Source of the DNA: Bradyrhizobium sp. Ghvi
Lineage (GTDB): Bacteria > Pseudomonadota > Alphaproteobacteria > Rhizobiales > Xanthobacteraceae
Reading direction: 5' to 3'
Assembly (NCBI RefSeq): GCF_900115265.1
Contig: NZ_FOVU01000007.1
Location: forward strand, 283,899-347,898
Length of the DNA stretch: 64,000 bases
Shown: one piece after another, positions 43,875 through 51,486 of the stretch
Layout: each line of letters starts with the position of its first letter
Position numbering within the stretch: the first letter of the stretch is position 1
Notes under the pieces: model-generated
The model's database searches: none
What the model saw: only the letters and a program-made list of their open reading frames with translations
What the model was told of the DNA's origin: nothing
Made by a program: the position numbers and the translations under genes

Positions 43875-45461
43875 TCAATAACCGAGCGCGCAGCCGTCCT
43901 TGCGCGGGTCGGAACCGCCGGTCAGCGTGCCCTTGTCCCAGTCGATCCAGATCGCCTGGGCGCCGCCGAGCGGGCCGACCACGCTGCTGGTCTTGTGGCC
44001 GAGCTTCTTGAGGCCTTCGACGACAGCGACCGGCACGCTGTCCTCGAGCTGATACTGGCCCTCGTAGTGCAGGCCGCGCGGCATATCGATCGCCTCCTGC
44101 ACGTCGCAGCCATAGTCGAGGATGTTGGTCAGGAGACGGGTCTGGCCGGTCGGCTGGTACTGGCCACCCATGACCGCGAACGACACCGTCGAACGGCCGC
44201 CCTTGGTGAGCAGGCCCGGCATGATGGTGTGCAGCGGACGCTTGCCGCCTTCGATGCAGTTGGGATGGCCCGGCTGGATGCGGAATCCGCCGGCGCGGTT
44301 CTGGAACAGCACTCCGGTCTTGTTGGAGACGATGGCCGAGCCGAAGGAATGCGCGACCGAGTTGATGAACGAGCAGACGTTGCGGTCCTTGTCCACCACG
44401 GTGATGTAGATGGTCGAGGGATTCATCGGCGGCGCAACGTTCGGCAGGTCGAGCATTCCGTCCAAGCGGATCTTGCTGATGTACTCGTCGGCAAAGCCCT
44501 TCTCGAGCATCTCGGCGACGTTGATCTTCATGTGCTCCGGAGAGGCAACATGCATCTCCCGGTTCATGTAGGCGATGCGCGCAGCTTCCGCCTCGAGATG
44601 GAAGCGCTCGACGCTGACGGGCGCGTGCTTCGTCAGGTCAAACCGCGACAGGATGTTGAGCATCAGGAGCGCGGTGACGCCGGGGCCGTTCGGCGGGCAC
44701 TGCCAGACGTCGTAGCCCTTGTACATCGTGCCGATCGGCGTCGTGACTTCCGTGCTGTGCGCGGCGAAATCGTCCAGCGAGTGCAGGCCGCCGATGCCGC
44801 GCAGGGTCTCGACCATGTCTTCCGCGATCGGGCCCTTGTAGAACGCATCGCGGCCGTCCTTGGCGATCGCACGCAGCGTCTTGCCGAGTTCGGCCTGACG
44901 GATGACGTCGCCCGCAACCGGCGGCTTGCCGCCCGGCAACAGGTAGCGGACGGTGTTGGTGCCGCCCTTCAGCTTCTCGAACTGGTTTTTCCAGTCGAAG
45001 GCGACGCGGGGCGCGACGACATAACCTTCCTCGGCCGCCTTGATCGCTGGCTGCAGCAGCCGGTCGAAGCCGAACTTGCCGTGGTCGCGCAGCACGGTCG
45101 CGAAGGCATCGATCACGCCGGGGATCGAAACCGCATGCGCCGAAGTCAGCGGCACCGAATTGATCTTGCGCTCGAGATACCAGTCGGCGTTCGCCGCCAT
45201 CGGCGCGCGGCCCGAGCCGTTATAGGCGACGATCTTGCCCTCGCCGCGCGGCTGGATCAGCGCGAAGCAGTCGCCGCCGATGCCGGTCGATTGCGGCTCA
45301 ATCACGCCCAGCAAAGCAGAGCCCGCCACCGCCGCGTCCACCGCCGTGCCGCCCTCGCGCAACACCTCGATCGCGGCCAGTGATGCCTGCGGATGCGAGG
45401 TCGCCACCATCGCGTTGGTGGCGTGTACGGTGGACCTGCCGGGGAAATGGAAGTTTCTCAT
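43875..45461 (-). CDS. Gamma-glutamyltransferase family protein
   Basis: A 528-residue N-terminal-nucleophile hydrolase precursor. The self-processing Thr is expected in NPSTIYITVVDKDRNVCSF (near residue 340), aligned with the TTHxSVVD motif of true GGT. Other marks are GGTAVDAAVAGSALLGVIEP, STGIGGDCFALI and GVLFQNRAGGFRIQPG. No signal peptide is seen after MRNFHFPGRS, so this is a cytoplasmic or YwrD-like member rather than periplasmic GGT. It may act on gamma-glutamyl or acyl amides. Start at 45461 has GAGAAAGAG upstream. Confidence 0.88.
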   Translation of the reverse strand: MRNFHFPGRSTVHATNAMVATSHPQASLAAIEVLREGGTAVDAAVAGSALLGVIEPQSTGIGGDCFALIQPRGEGKIVAYNGSGRAPMAANADWYLERKINSVPLTSAHAVSIPGVIDAFATVLRDHGKFGFDRLLQPAIKAAEEGYVVAPRVAFDWKNQFEKLKGGTNTVRYLLPGGKPPVAGDVIRQAELGKTLRAIAKDGRDAFYKGPIAEDMVETLRGIGGLHSLDDFAAHSTEVTTPIGTMYKGYDVWQCPPNGPGVTALLMLNILSRFDLTKHAPVSVERFHLEAEAARIAYMNREMHVASPEHMKINVAEMLEKGFADEYISKIRLDGMLDLPNVAPPMNPSTIYITVVDKDRNVCSFINSVAHSFGSAIVSNKTGVLFQNRAGGFRIQPGHPNCIEGGKRPLHTIMPGLLTKGGRSTVSFAVMGGQYQPTGQTRLLTNILDYGCDVQEAIDMPRGLHYEGQYQLEDSVPVAVVEGLKKLGHKTSSVVGPLGGAQAIWIDWDKGTLTGGSDPRKDGCALGY

Positions 45462-45643
45462 CGAATTCTTGCTCTTTCTCAGACCGGGGGCGCGGATGGT
45501 CCGCCATCCCGGAACAAGGCTTACATGACATATTCCAGCCCATCCGGGCAATGCTGGCATACCAGGAAGATGGCTGCCATCCGCCGGGAATAGAGCTGTT
45601 GCTTGCGGGTTTTCCGGGCGTCAGTCGCCTGCTAAATGGACGC

Positions 45644-46396
45644 ATGATCTACAAGGTTTGTGCGTTCTACCAATTCGCCGCCCTCCCTGATTACCGCGAG
45701 CTGCGCGAGCCGCTGCGCGCTCTCTGCGCCGATCTGTCCCTGAAGGGCAGCGTTCTGCTGGCCGGGGAGGGTATCAACGGCACGGTCGCGGGCGCGGGCG
45801 AGGCCATCGACGCTTTCGCTCGCGAGCTCGCACACGGCGACATGTTTGGCGGCAGGCTGAACAATCTCGAATTGAAATACTCGACTGCGGGGGCGATGCC
45901 GTTCGGCCGGCTCAAGGTGCGGCTGAAGAAGGAGATCGTCACGCTTGGCGATGCGGAAGCCGATCCGACCCGGCAGGTCGGCACCTATGTCGAAGCGGAC
46001 GATTGGAACGCGCTGATCGCCTCACCCGACACGCTGGTGCTTGACACCCGCAATGCCTTCGAGGTGGCGATGGGAACGTTCGAGGGCGCGGTCGACCCCG
46101 AGATCAAGAGCTTCGGCCAGTTCAAGGATTTTGCCGCGGAAAAGCTCGATCCGGCGAAGCACCGGCGGATCGCGATGTTCTGCACCGGCGGCATCCGCTG
46201 CGAGAAGGCGAGCGCGCATCTGCTGGCCCGCGGCTTTGCCGAGGTCTATCACCTCAAGGGCGGTATCCTGAAATATCTCGAACAGATCCCGGAGGCGCAG
46301 AGCCGCTGGCGCGGCGAATGCTTCGTGTTCGACGAGCGCGTCGCGCTCGGTCACGGCTTGCGCGAACGGGACAAGGAGCACTCACGTGACGAATGA
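45644..46396 (+). CDS. trhO: tRNA uridine-34 hydroxylase, rhodanese-like
   Basis: A 250-residue protein matching TrhO (YceA), which makes 5-hydroxyuridine at the wobble base of tRNAs using O2. The N-terminal acylphosphatase-like part (GSVLLAGEGINGTVAG) precedes the rhodanese domain with LVLDTRNAFEVAMGTFEGAV and the active-site loop MFCTGGIRCEKASAHLL (Cys near residue 181). E. coli TrhO has a longer C-terminal tail (about 350 residues); the short form is common in alphaproteobacteria. Its stop overlaps the slyX start. Confidence 0.92.
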   Translation: MIYKVCAFYQFAALPDYRELREPLRALCADLSLKGSVLLAGEGINGTVAGAGEAIDAFARELAHGDMFGGRLNNLELKYSTAGAMPFGRLKVRLKKEIVTLGDAEADPTRQVGTYVEADDWNALIASPDTLVLDTRNAFEVAMGTFEGAVDPEIKSFGQFKDFAAEKLDPAKHRRIAMFCTGGIRCEKASAHLLARGFAEVYHLKGGILKYLEQIPEAQSRWRGECFVFDERVALGHGLRERDKEHSRDE

Positions 46397-46604
46397 GATC
46401 AAGGCGCTCGCCGAGCGTGTCGACACGCTGGAGGCCCGCCTCGCCTATCAGGACGACGCAATCGAGACGTTGAACCAGACCATCACCGCGCAGTGGAAGC
46501 AGATTGACGCGCTGACACGGCAACTCGCGCAGCTCAGCGAGCGTCTGCAGGAGGCCGAAGCCAACGCGCCGGGCCCTGCCAACGAGCGGCCGCCACATTA
46601 TTGA
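46386..46604 (+). CDS. slyX: SlyX-family protein
   Basis: A 72-residue coiled-coil protein (LAERVDTLEARLAYQDDAIE, then TLNQTITAQWKQIDALTRQL) ending in the SlyX signature PPHY. Start is GTG at 46386, 11 bases inside trhO, so the two are coupled. SlyX function is unknown. It converges with the diguanylate cyclase gene, whose stop lies five bases away. Confidence 0.9.
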   Translation: MTNEIKALAERVDTLEARLAYQDDAIETLNQTITAQWKQIDALTRQLAQLSERLQEAEANAPGPANERPPHY

Positions 46605-46608
46605 AAGA

Positions 46609-48513
46609 CTACTGACCGGACGCCTTGGGCAACAGGTCCGTGACCTCACCGGACATCACCAGTTGGTCGCGGCCGGCATCCTTGGCAGCGTAGAGCGCCT
46701 GGTCCGCAGCTTCCACCAGCGATCCCGTGCCCGCGGTGCGTTCGAACGCCGGCCGGCAGGTGGCACCGCCGACCGAGACGGTGACGCAGGACGCCGCCGG
46801 ATTGGAAGCGTGGACCAGACCTGCATCGCGGACAGCGCTGCGGATCCGCTCGCCGAGCCGGGCGCAGCCCGCGGCATCAGTGTTCGGCAGCAGCATGGCG
46901 AATTCCTCACCGCCATATCGAGCCGCGAGATCGCCGACCCGCTGCGTTTCGGCCGCGATGATCTTGGCGACCACGCGCAAGCAGGCATCGCCGGCAGGAT
47001 GGCCATATTCGTCATTGTAGGATTTGAAGTGATCGACGTCGATCATCAAGAGGCCCAGGCTGGAACGGTCGCGGTAGGCGCGCGCCCATTCTTCGTTGAG
47101 CCGCTCGTCGAAACGGCGGCGATTGGCGAGCCCGGTGAGGCTATCCTCGATCGCGAGCGTCTCGAGCCTGGTCTCCAATTGCTTCTGCTCGGTGATGTCG
47201 CGCGAGATCGCGACCACGCCGTCGACGCTGCCATTGTCCTTGCGCGTGACGCGCATGGTCGATTCCAGCCAGACCTCGGACTTCTGCCGGTGCGCGTTGC
47301 GGTAGGTAAGGCGCGCTTCGTCGGTGTCGCCGCGCTTCATGGCGTCGACGACGGCCTGGACGTGCGGCCGGTCTTCCGGGTGGATGCCGGCGAGTGCGTC
47401 CGTGCCGATCAGCTGATTGGGGCGCCAGCCGACGACGCGGCTGGACGAGGGCGAGACATAGCGCAGCCGCTCGTCGAGTCCGATCCGGGTGACCATGTCG
47501 CTGGAGCCTTCGGCGAGCAGGCGGAAATGCGCCTCCTTCTCGACCAAGGCCGCGGCCATGCGCTGGCCGCGCTGCAACTGCCGCACCAGCACCGCGCCGA
47601 TGATCGCGATCAGCATCACCAGGGCGACCACGTACAGCATGCGGGAGAGCGCCGCGGCCCGCCATGGTGCGAGCAACTCCTCCTTGTCGACGGTGGCAAG
47701 CAGGACGAGCGGATAGCGGCCGCTGCGCTTGAAGAAGCTGACGCGTTCGGCGCCGTCCAGCAGTGACTTGAAATAATAGGCGCCGCTCGGCCCCTGCAGG
47801 CTGGCATCGCGAAACAGTGGGCCATCGCTCACATTCCGGCCGACGAATTTCTCGTTGTTGGGGGTTCGCGCGACGATCGTGCCGTCGCCGTACGTCAGCG
47901 ACACCGAACTGTTGCGTCCGATCTCGAACTGCTCGTAGAAATGCGACAGATAGCGGGAGCCGATCGCCGCGAGCACGACGCCTCCAAAGCTCCCGTCCGG
48001 CTTGTCGAAGCGGCGCGACAGGGTGATGACCCATTCGCCGTCCAGAAGGCTCTTGACGGGATGGCCGACATAAGCCTCGCGCTTGGGCGAGAGCTGATGA
48101 TGACGGAAGAACGCGTCATCGCTGAGCGTTGAGGCGATCGTGCCGGGCGACGTCAGCCAGTTGCCGCGATCGTCGATGATGGCGAGGCTGTGGACGCGCT
48201 CCATCGCCTTCTTGCGCGCCTCCAGGAGAGTGCGCAACTTGGCGATCGTAATGGGCCCGGTGCCGTCCATCTCCAGTCGGCTGACGACGCCGACGACGCC
48301 CGAATCCAGCAGATCAAGACTGTCCTCGGCATGCTGCGTCAGCGAGCGCGCGACGTTCGCCATCTCGGTCTCGGCGCCCTTGAGCACCGCATCGCGCGCG
48401 GCCCATTCACGCCAGCCGCTGACGCCGAGGATCGCGACACATGTGAGGACGACGAATGCGGCCGCGCGCAACGGCAGGCGGCTCCATCCGGTTCTCTGAG
48501 AGGCGACGTTCAT
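46609..48513 (-). CDS. Membrane-bound PAS-GGDEF diguanylate cyclase
   Basis: A 634-residue sensor. Helix 1 (residues 15-34) and helix 2 (about 288-312) enclose a periplasmic Cache-like domain of some 250 residues (ETEMANVARSLTQHAEDSLD; HSLAIIDDRGNWLTSPGTI). A PAS domain follows (LAEGSSDMVTRIGLDERLRY, about 325-450). The GGDEF domain (ALEDSLTGLANRRRF, then IDVDHFKSYNDEYGHPAGD) has an intact active site RYGGEEF near residue 552. No inhibitory RxxD is obvious. It makes cyclic di-GMP in response to an external signal. Its start codon abuts a hairpin (48514-48549). Confidence 0.92.
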   Translation of the reverse strand: MNVASQRTGWSRLPLRAAAFVVLTCVAILGVSGWREWAARDAVLKGAETEMANVARSLTQHAEDSLDLLDSGVVGVVSRLEMDGTGPITIAKLRTLLEARKKAMERVHSLAIIDDRGNWLTSPGTIASTLSDDAFFRHHQLSPKREAYVGHPVKSLLDGEWVITLSRRFDKPDGSFGGVVLAAIGSRYLSHFYEQFEIGRNSSVSLTYGDGTIVARTPNNEKFVGRNVSDGPLFRDASLQGPSGAYYFKSLLDGAERVSFFKRSGRYPLVLLATVDKEELLAPWRAAALSRMLYVVALVMLIAIIGAVLVRQLQRGQRMAAALVEKEAHFRLLAEGSSDMVTRIGLDERLRYVSPSSSRVVGWRPNQLIGTDALAGIHPEDRPHVQAVVDAMKRGDTDEARLTYRNAHRQKSEVWLESTMRVTRKDNGSVDGVVAISRDITEQKQLETRLETLAIEDSLTGLANRRRFDERLNEEWARAYRDRSSLGLLMIDVDHFKSYNDEYGHPAGDACLRVVAKIIAAETQRVGDLAARYGGEEFAMLLPNTDAAGCARLGERIRSAVRDAGLVHASNPAASCVTVSVGGATCRPAFERTAGTGSLVEAADQALYAAKDAGRDQLVMSGEVTDLLPKASGQ

Positions 48514-48549
48514 GCGGCAGAAATCTCCAATTTCCGGAAACTCTGCCGC
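48514..48549 (-). promoter_or_regulatory. Inverted repeat directly before the diguanylate cyclase start codon
   Basis: GCGGCAGA (48514-48521) faces TCTGCCGC (48542-48549), and inside lies the perfect palindrome TTTCCGGAAA (48531-48540). On the transcript the stem ends at the ATG and the likely ribosome site (GGAGA) is in the loop. It could be a DNA operator, an RNA switch, or both. No ligand or regulator is known. Confidence 0.45.
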
Positions 48550-48684
48550 TTCTCTTATTGAACCCTGAAGCGCCTGCGGAAATTCGCATTCATCTACGGG
48601 TTTTTCCGTACTCCTACGGATCGGACTCTCCGCGGATCACTAACAAGGTCTTATCAGGATTGTCGGAAACCGGCGGCCCGGCCG

Positions 48685-48900
48685 CTAGCTGAAGATCGAC
48701 TTGACCTTGTCCCAAAGCGAAGGGTGCTCGGCCTCCGCGTCGGCCTTCGACGGCGTCGGCTGCGCGGCGCTGACGGGATCCGATGCGGGGAAGGTATCTT
48801 CCAACCCGGTATCGAGCTTGGCGTGACGATCGGCCGCGAGCGCTTCGCGTAGGTCCTCGGCATGCTTGTCATGCGGAGCGGGATTGAATGTCTGAGCCAT
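48685..48900 (-). CDS. Small hypothetical protein under a stress promoter
   Basis: A 71-residue hydrophilic protein starting MAQTFNPAPHDKHAEDLREA. It has an internal phrase LEDTFPASDPVSAAQPTPSK, which recurs in small alphaproteobacterial stress proteins as far as I recall, and a short amphipathic end (WDKVKSIFS). It has no signal or membrane segment. The frame extends upstream into the hemE region, but AGGAGG lies just before ATG 48900. The EcfG promoter at 48927-48951 links it to the general stress response. Confidence 0.75.
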   Translation of the reverse strand: MAQTFNPAPHDKHAEDLREALAADRHAKLDTGLEDTFPASDPVSAAQPTPSKADAEAEHPSLWDKVKSIFS

Positions 48901-48926
48901 TGGAATTCCTCCTCCATTGGCAGGGC

Positions 48927-48951
48927 AACGCGGCGCATTTGCGCTGGTTCC
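48927..48951 (-). promoter_or_regulatory. EcfG (general stress response) promoter
   Basis: Read on the minus strand: GGAAC (48951-48947), 16 bases, CGTT (48930-48927). The -10 end is 26 bases before the ATG of the 71-residue protein. This is the same motif and spacing as the CsbD promoter at 38818-38842. Confidence 0.75.
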
Positions 48952-49012
48952 CCTGTTCCGCTCCGGCCTCTCACGGTGTATCAGGAACCCCACATCTGCA
49001 TCAGGATCACTC

Positions 49013-50047
49013 GTGCCCCAATCTGCGACAAAGCCCTTCATCGACGTGCTCTCCGGCCAGCCGCAAACCATCCCGCCGATGTGGATGATGCGGCAGGCCG
49101 GCCGCTATTTGCCCGAGTATCGCGAGGTGCGCGCCAAGGCCGGCGGCTTCCTCGATCTCTGCTTCAATCCGGAGCTTGCCGCCGAAGTCACGCTGCAACC
49201 GATCCGCCGCTTCGGCTTCGACGCGGCGATCATCTTCTCCGACATCCTGGTGATCCCCTACGCGCTCGGCCGCTCCGTGCGCTTCGAGGTCGGCGAAGGT
49301 CCGCGGCTCGAGCCGCTGGACGATCCGGCGAAAGTCCGAACGCTCGCCGCGCACGCCGACTTCGGAAAGCTCCAGCCGGTGTTCGAGGCGCTCAGGATCG
49401 TGCGCACCGCGCTCGATCCGAAAGTTGCACTGATCGGCTTCTGCGGCGCGCCGTGGACGGTTGCGACCTACATGGTCGCGGGCCAGGGCACGCCGGACCA
49501 GGCTCCGGCGCGGATGATGGCCTATCGGTATCCCGAGGCATTTTCCAAGATCATCGACGTGCTGGTCGAGACCTCGATTCAATATCTGCTGGCGCAGCTC
49601 GAGGCCGGCGCCAATGCCTTGCAGATCTTCGACACTTGGGCCGGCGTATTGCCGCCGGCCGAGTTCGCGCGCTGGGTGACCGAGCCGACGCGGCGCATTG
49701 TCGAAGGTGTGCGTGCCAAGGTGCCTGATGCCAGGATCATCGGCTTCCCCCGCGGGGCCGGCGCACAATTGCCTGCCTATGTCGAGGCGACCGGCGTCAA
49801 CGGCGTCAGCATCGACTGGACCGCGGAGCCCGGCTTCATTCGCGAGCGCGTGCAGAGCCGCGTCGCGGTGCAGGGCAATCTCGATCCGCTGGCGCTGATC
49901 ACGGGCGGCGAGGCGCTCGACCGCGCGGTGGACGACGTGCTGGCGAATTTCGGCGCGGGCCGGCTTATCTTCAATCTCGGCCACGGCATCCAGCCGGAGA
50001 CGCCGATCGCCCATGTCGAGCAGATGCTGAAGCGCGTGCGGGGGTAA
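49013..50047 (+). CDS. hemE: Uroporphyrinogen decarboxylase
   Basis: A 344-residue enzyme that removes four carboxyl groups from uroporphyrinogen III to give coproporphyrinogen III in haem synthesis. Signature 1 is PPMWMMRQAGRYLPEYR (residues about 20-36) with the substrate-binding Arg residues, and signature 2 is GFCGAPWTVATYM. The catalytic Asp is in FSDILVIPYALG. Start is a GTG (VPQSATKPFIDVL) preceded by AGGA; a longer frame begins inside the promoter of the divergent small gene and is rejected. Cytosolic. Confidence 0.94.
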   Translation: MPQSATKPFIDVLSGQPQTIPPMWMMRQAGRYLPEYREVRAKAGGFLDLCFNPELAAEVTLQPIRRFGFDAAIIFSDILVIPYALGRSVRFEVGEGPRLEPLDDPAKVRTLAAHADFGKLQPVFEALRIVRTALDPKVALIGFCGAPWTVATYMVAGQGTPDQAPARMMAYRYPEAFSKIIDVLVETSIQYLLAQLEAGANALQIFDTWAGVLPPAEFARWVTEPTRRIVEGVRAKVPDARIIGFPRGAGAQLPAYVEATGVNGVSIDWTAEPGFIRERVQSRVAVQGNLDPLALITGGEALDRAVDDVLANFGAGRLIFNLGHGIQPETPIAHVEQMLKRVRG

Positions 50048-50420
50048 GAAGTCCGTCCCCCCAAGGGGCGGACACAAATCGCGAAAACAACCCCATGCAC
50101 AGTACGAATCGCTGAAGAATTTCGCGCCACAACCTCATTCGCCCTTTCCGAAGTCTATTTGACACGTCGGGCAAAACAGGCGCATATTGCCATCATCGCG
50201 AATGGCCATTGGCGTTAGGTCGTGCGCCTCAACGCGAGCGAATCTCGGCAAGAACTCGACGACCTTCATCGAGCGCGTCACCGCTCGAAGGAGCGGTCCG
50301 TGGCAGAGAGAGCACGACCGGTCTCCTCGCGCGCCCTGAACACGACGTCCCGTTGCCCGGCGTCCGGTGCCGTCCTTCGCTCGGCCAACTCTCGCGTGCC
50401 AATTTACGCTTCAAGTCAGC
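50048..50420. other. Gene-free stretch between hemE and the hemC-like gene
   Basis: 373 bases between the converging ends of hemE (+) and hemC (-). A TTGACA (50159-50164), 18-base spacer, CATATT (50183-50188) arrangement is present, but no convincing gene follows it: the short open frames are Arg/Ser-rich. No clear terminator hairpin is visible for either gene. Confidence 0.5.
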
Positions 50421-51401
50421 CTAGCGCGGGCGGCTGCGCTCGATGATCTCGGCGGCGCCCTTGCCCAGTAGATCCAGTCCCACGGCACGCCCGAGCTCGC
50501 GCGGGCGATCGGCGGGACCTGAACGCGCCGCTTCGATGATGGTGTTGCCGGAGAGGTCGAGCACGGAGGCCGTAAGCGACATCTGATCGCCCGAGATGGT
50601 CGAGAAGCCAGCCACGGGCGAATTGCAGTGGCCGTTGAGCACCCACAGCACCTCGCGCTCGGCATCGGCGCAGGCGTGCGCCGTGGGATCGTCGATCGAC
50701 GACAGGATCTTTCGCGTTTGCCAATCCTGCGCGGCGCATTCGACCGCGACGATGCCCTGCCCAGCTGCGGGCAGCATCTCCGCCGCGGTGAATTCGTAGG
50801 CGATGCGGCTGGCGAGCCCGACGCGATCGAGACCCGAGCGCGCCATGATCAGCGCATCCGCGGGACCCACCGCGCCGCCATCCGGCAGGCGCTGCATCTC
50901 GTGATTGTCCAGCTTGCGCACGCGCGTGTCGGCGGCGCCGCGAAAGTGGATCACTTCGACATCCGGAAACAACCGCCGCGCATAGGCGGCGCGTCGCACC
51001 GCGTTGGTGCCGATCTTGAAACCCTTGCCAGCCGACTGGCGCAGCCTCTCCAGCGTGACGCCTTCGCGCAGCACCAGCGCATCGCTGGGTGGATCGCGCG
51101 ACAGCGTCGCGCCAATGACGAGGCCAGGCGTGTCCTCATTCCCGGGCATGTCCTTCAGCGAATGCATCGCCGCCTGGAGCTCGCCCGCAATCACCGCGGC
51201 GCGGATCTGCGCCACGAAGGCGCCGCCCTTGCCGCCATGGGGCAGCAGCTTGCTGGTCTGGTCGAGATCGCCGGTGGTGTCGAACTTGACGATCTCGACG
51301 TCGAGACCTGATACCGCTGACGTCAGGCGGCGGGCAATCTCTTCCGTCTGGGCCAGCGCCATCGCGCTCTTGCGGGTGCCGATCTTGAATCGCGGTGCCA
51401 A
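50421..51401 (-). CDS. hemC: Divergent hydroxymethylbilane synthase (porphobilinogen deaminase)
   Basis: A 326-residue protein from a TTG start (MAPRFKIGTRKSAMALAQ). The family polymerises four porphobilinogens to hydroxymethylbilane. Catalytic Asp84 (HSLKDMP), the Arg pair (GTNAVRRA), RGAADTRVRKLD and the dipyrromethane-anchoring Cys259 (NGHCNSP) are all present. However, the usual KGLFxKEL segment reads KGGAFVAQI, losing one cofactor-binding Lys, and about ten residues are inserted after RKLD. It may be a second, specialised copy. The ATG at 51470 lies inside a repeat, so it is rejected as the start. Confidence 0.82.
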   Translation of the reverse strand: MAPRFKIGTRKSAMALAQTEEIARRLTSAVSGLDVEIVKFDTTGDLDQTSKLLPHGGKGGAFVAQIRAAVIAGELQAAMHSLKDMPGNEDTPGLVIGATLSRDPPSDALVLREGVTLERLRQSAGKGFKIGTNAVRRAAYARRLFPDVEVIHFRGAADTRVRKLDNHEMQRLPDGGAVGPADALIMARSGLDRVGLASRIAYEFTAAEMLPAAGQGIVAVECAAQDWQTRKILSSIDDPTAHACADAEREVLWVLNGHCNSPVAGFSTISGDQMSLTASVLDLSGNTIIEAARSGPADRPRELGRAVGLDLLGKGAAEIIERSRPR

Positions 51402-51436
51402 GTCGAGTGTCCTTTCCGAAACGCGCGCCGTTTTGT

Positions 51437-51485
51437 TCGAGCACGATCTTGTCGGAAAACCGGTCCCCACTTTTCCGGATCATGC
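51437..51485. repeat. Palindromic intergenic repeat, family C
   Basis: GAGCACGATC (51437-51446) faces GATCATGCTC (51476-51485), with an inner CGGAAAACCGG and ACTTTTCCGG pair. This GAGCATGATC...GATCATGCTC element is, from memory, very common in Bradyrhizobium and Rhodopseudomonas genomes. It fills the space between the hemC-like and GMC genes. Confidence 0.75.
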
Positions 51486-51486
51486 T

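Noticed and set aside
50159..50446. A TTGACA-N18-CATATT promoter with short frames downstream
   Set aside because: The frames are Arg/Ser-rich, overlap the hemC 3' end and have no ribosome site. Reported only as part of the gene-free stretch.
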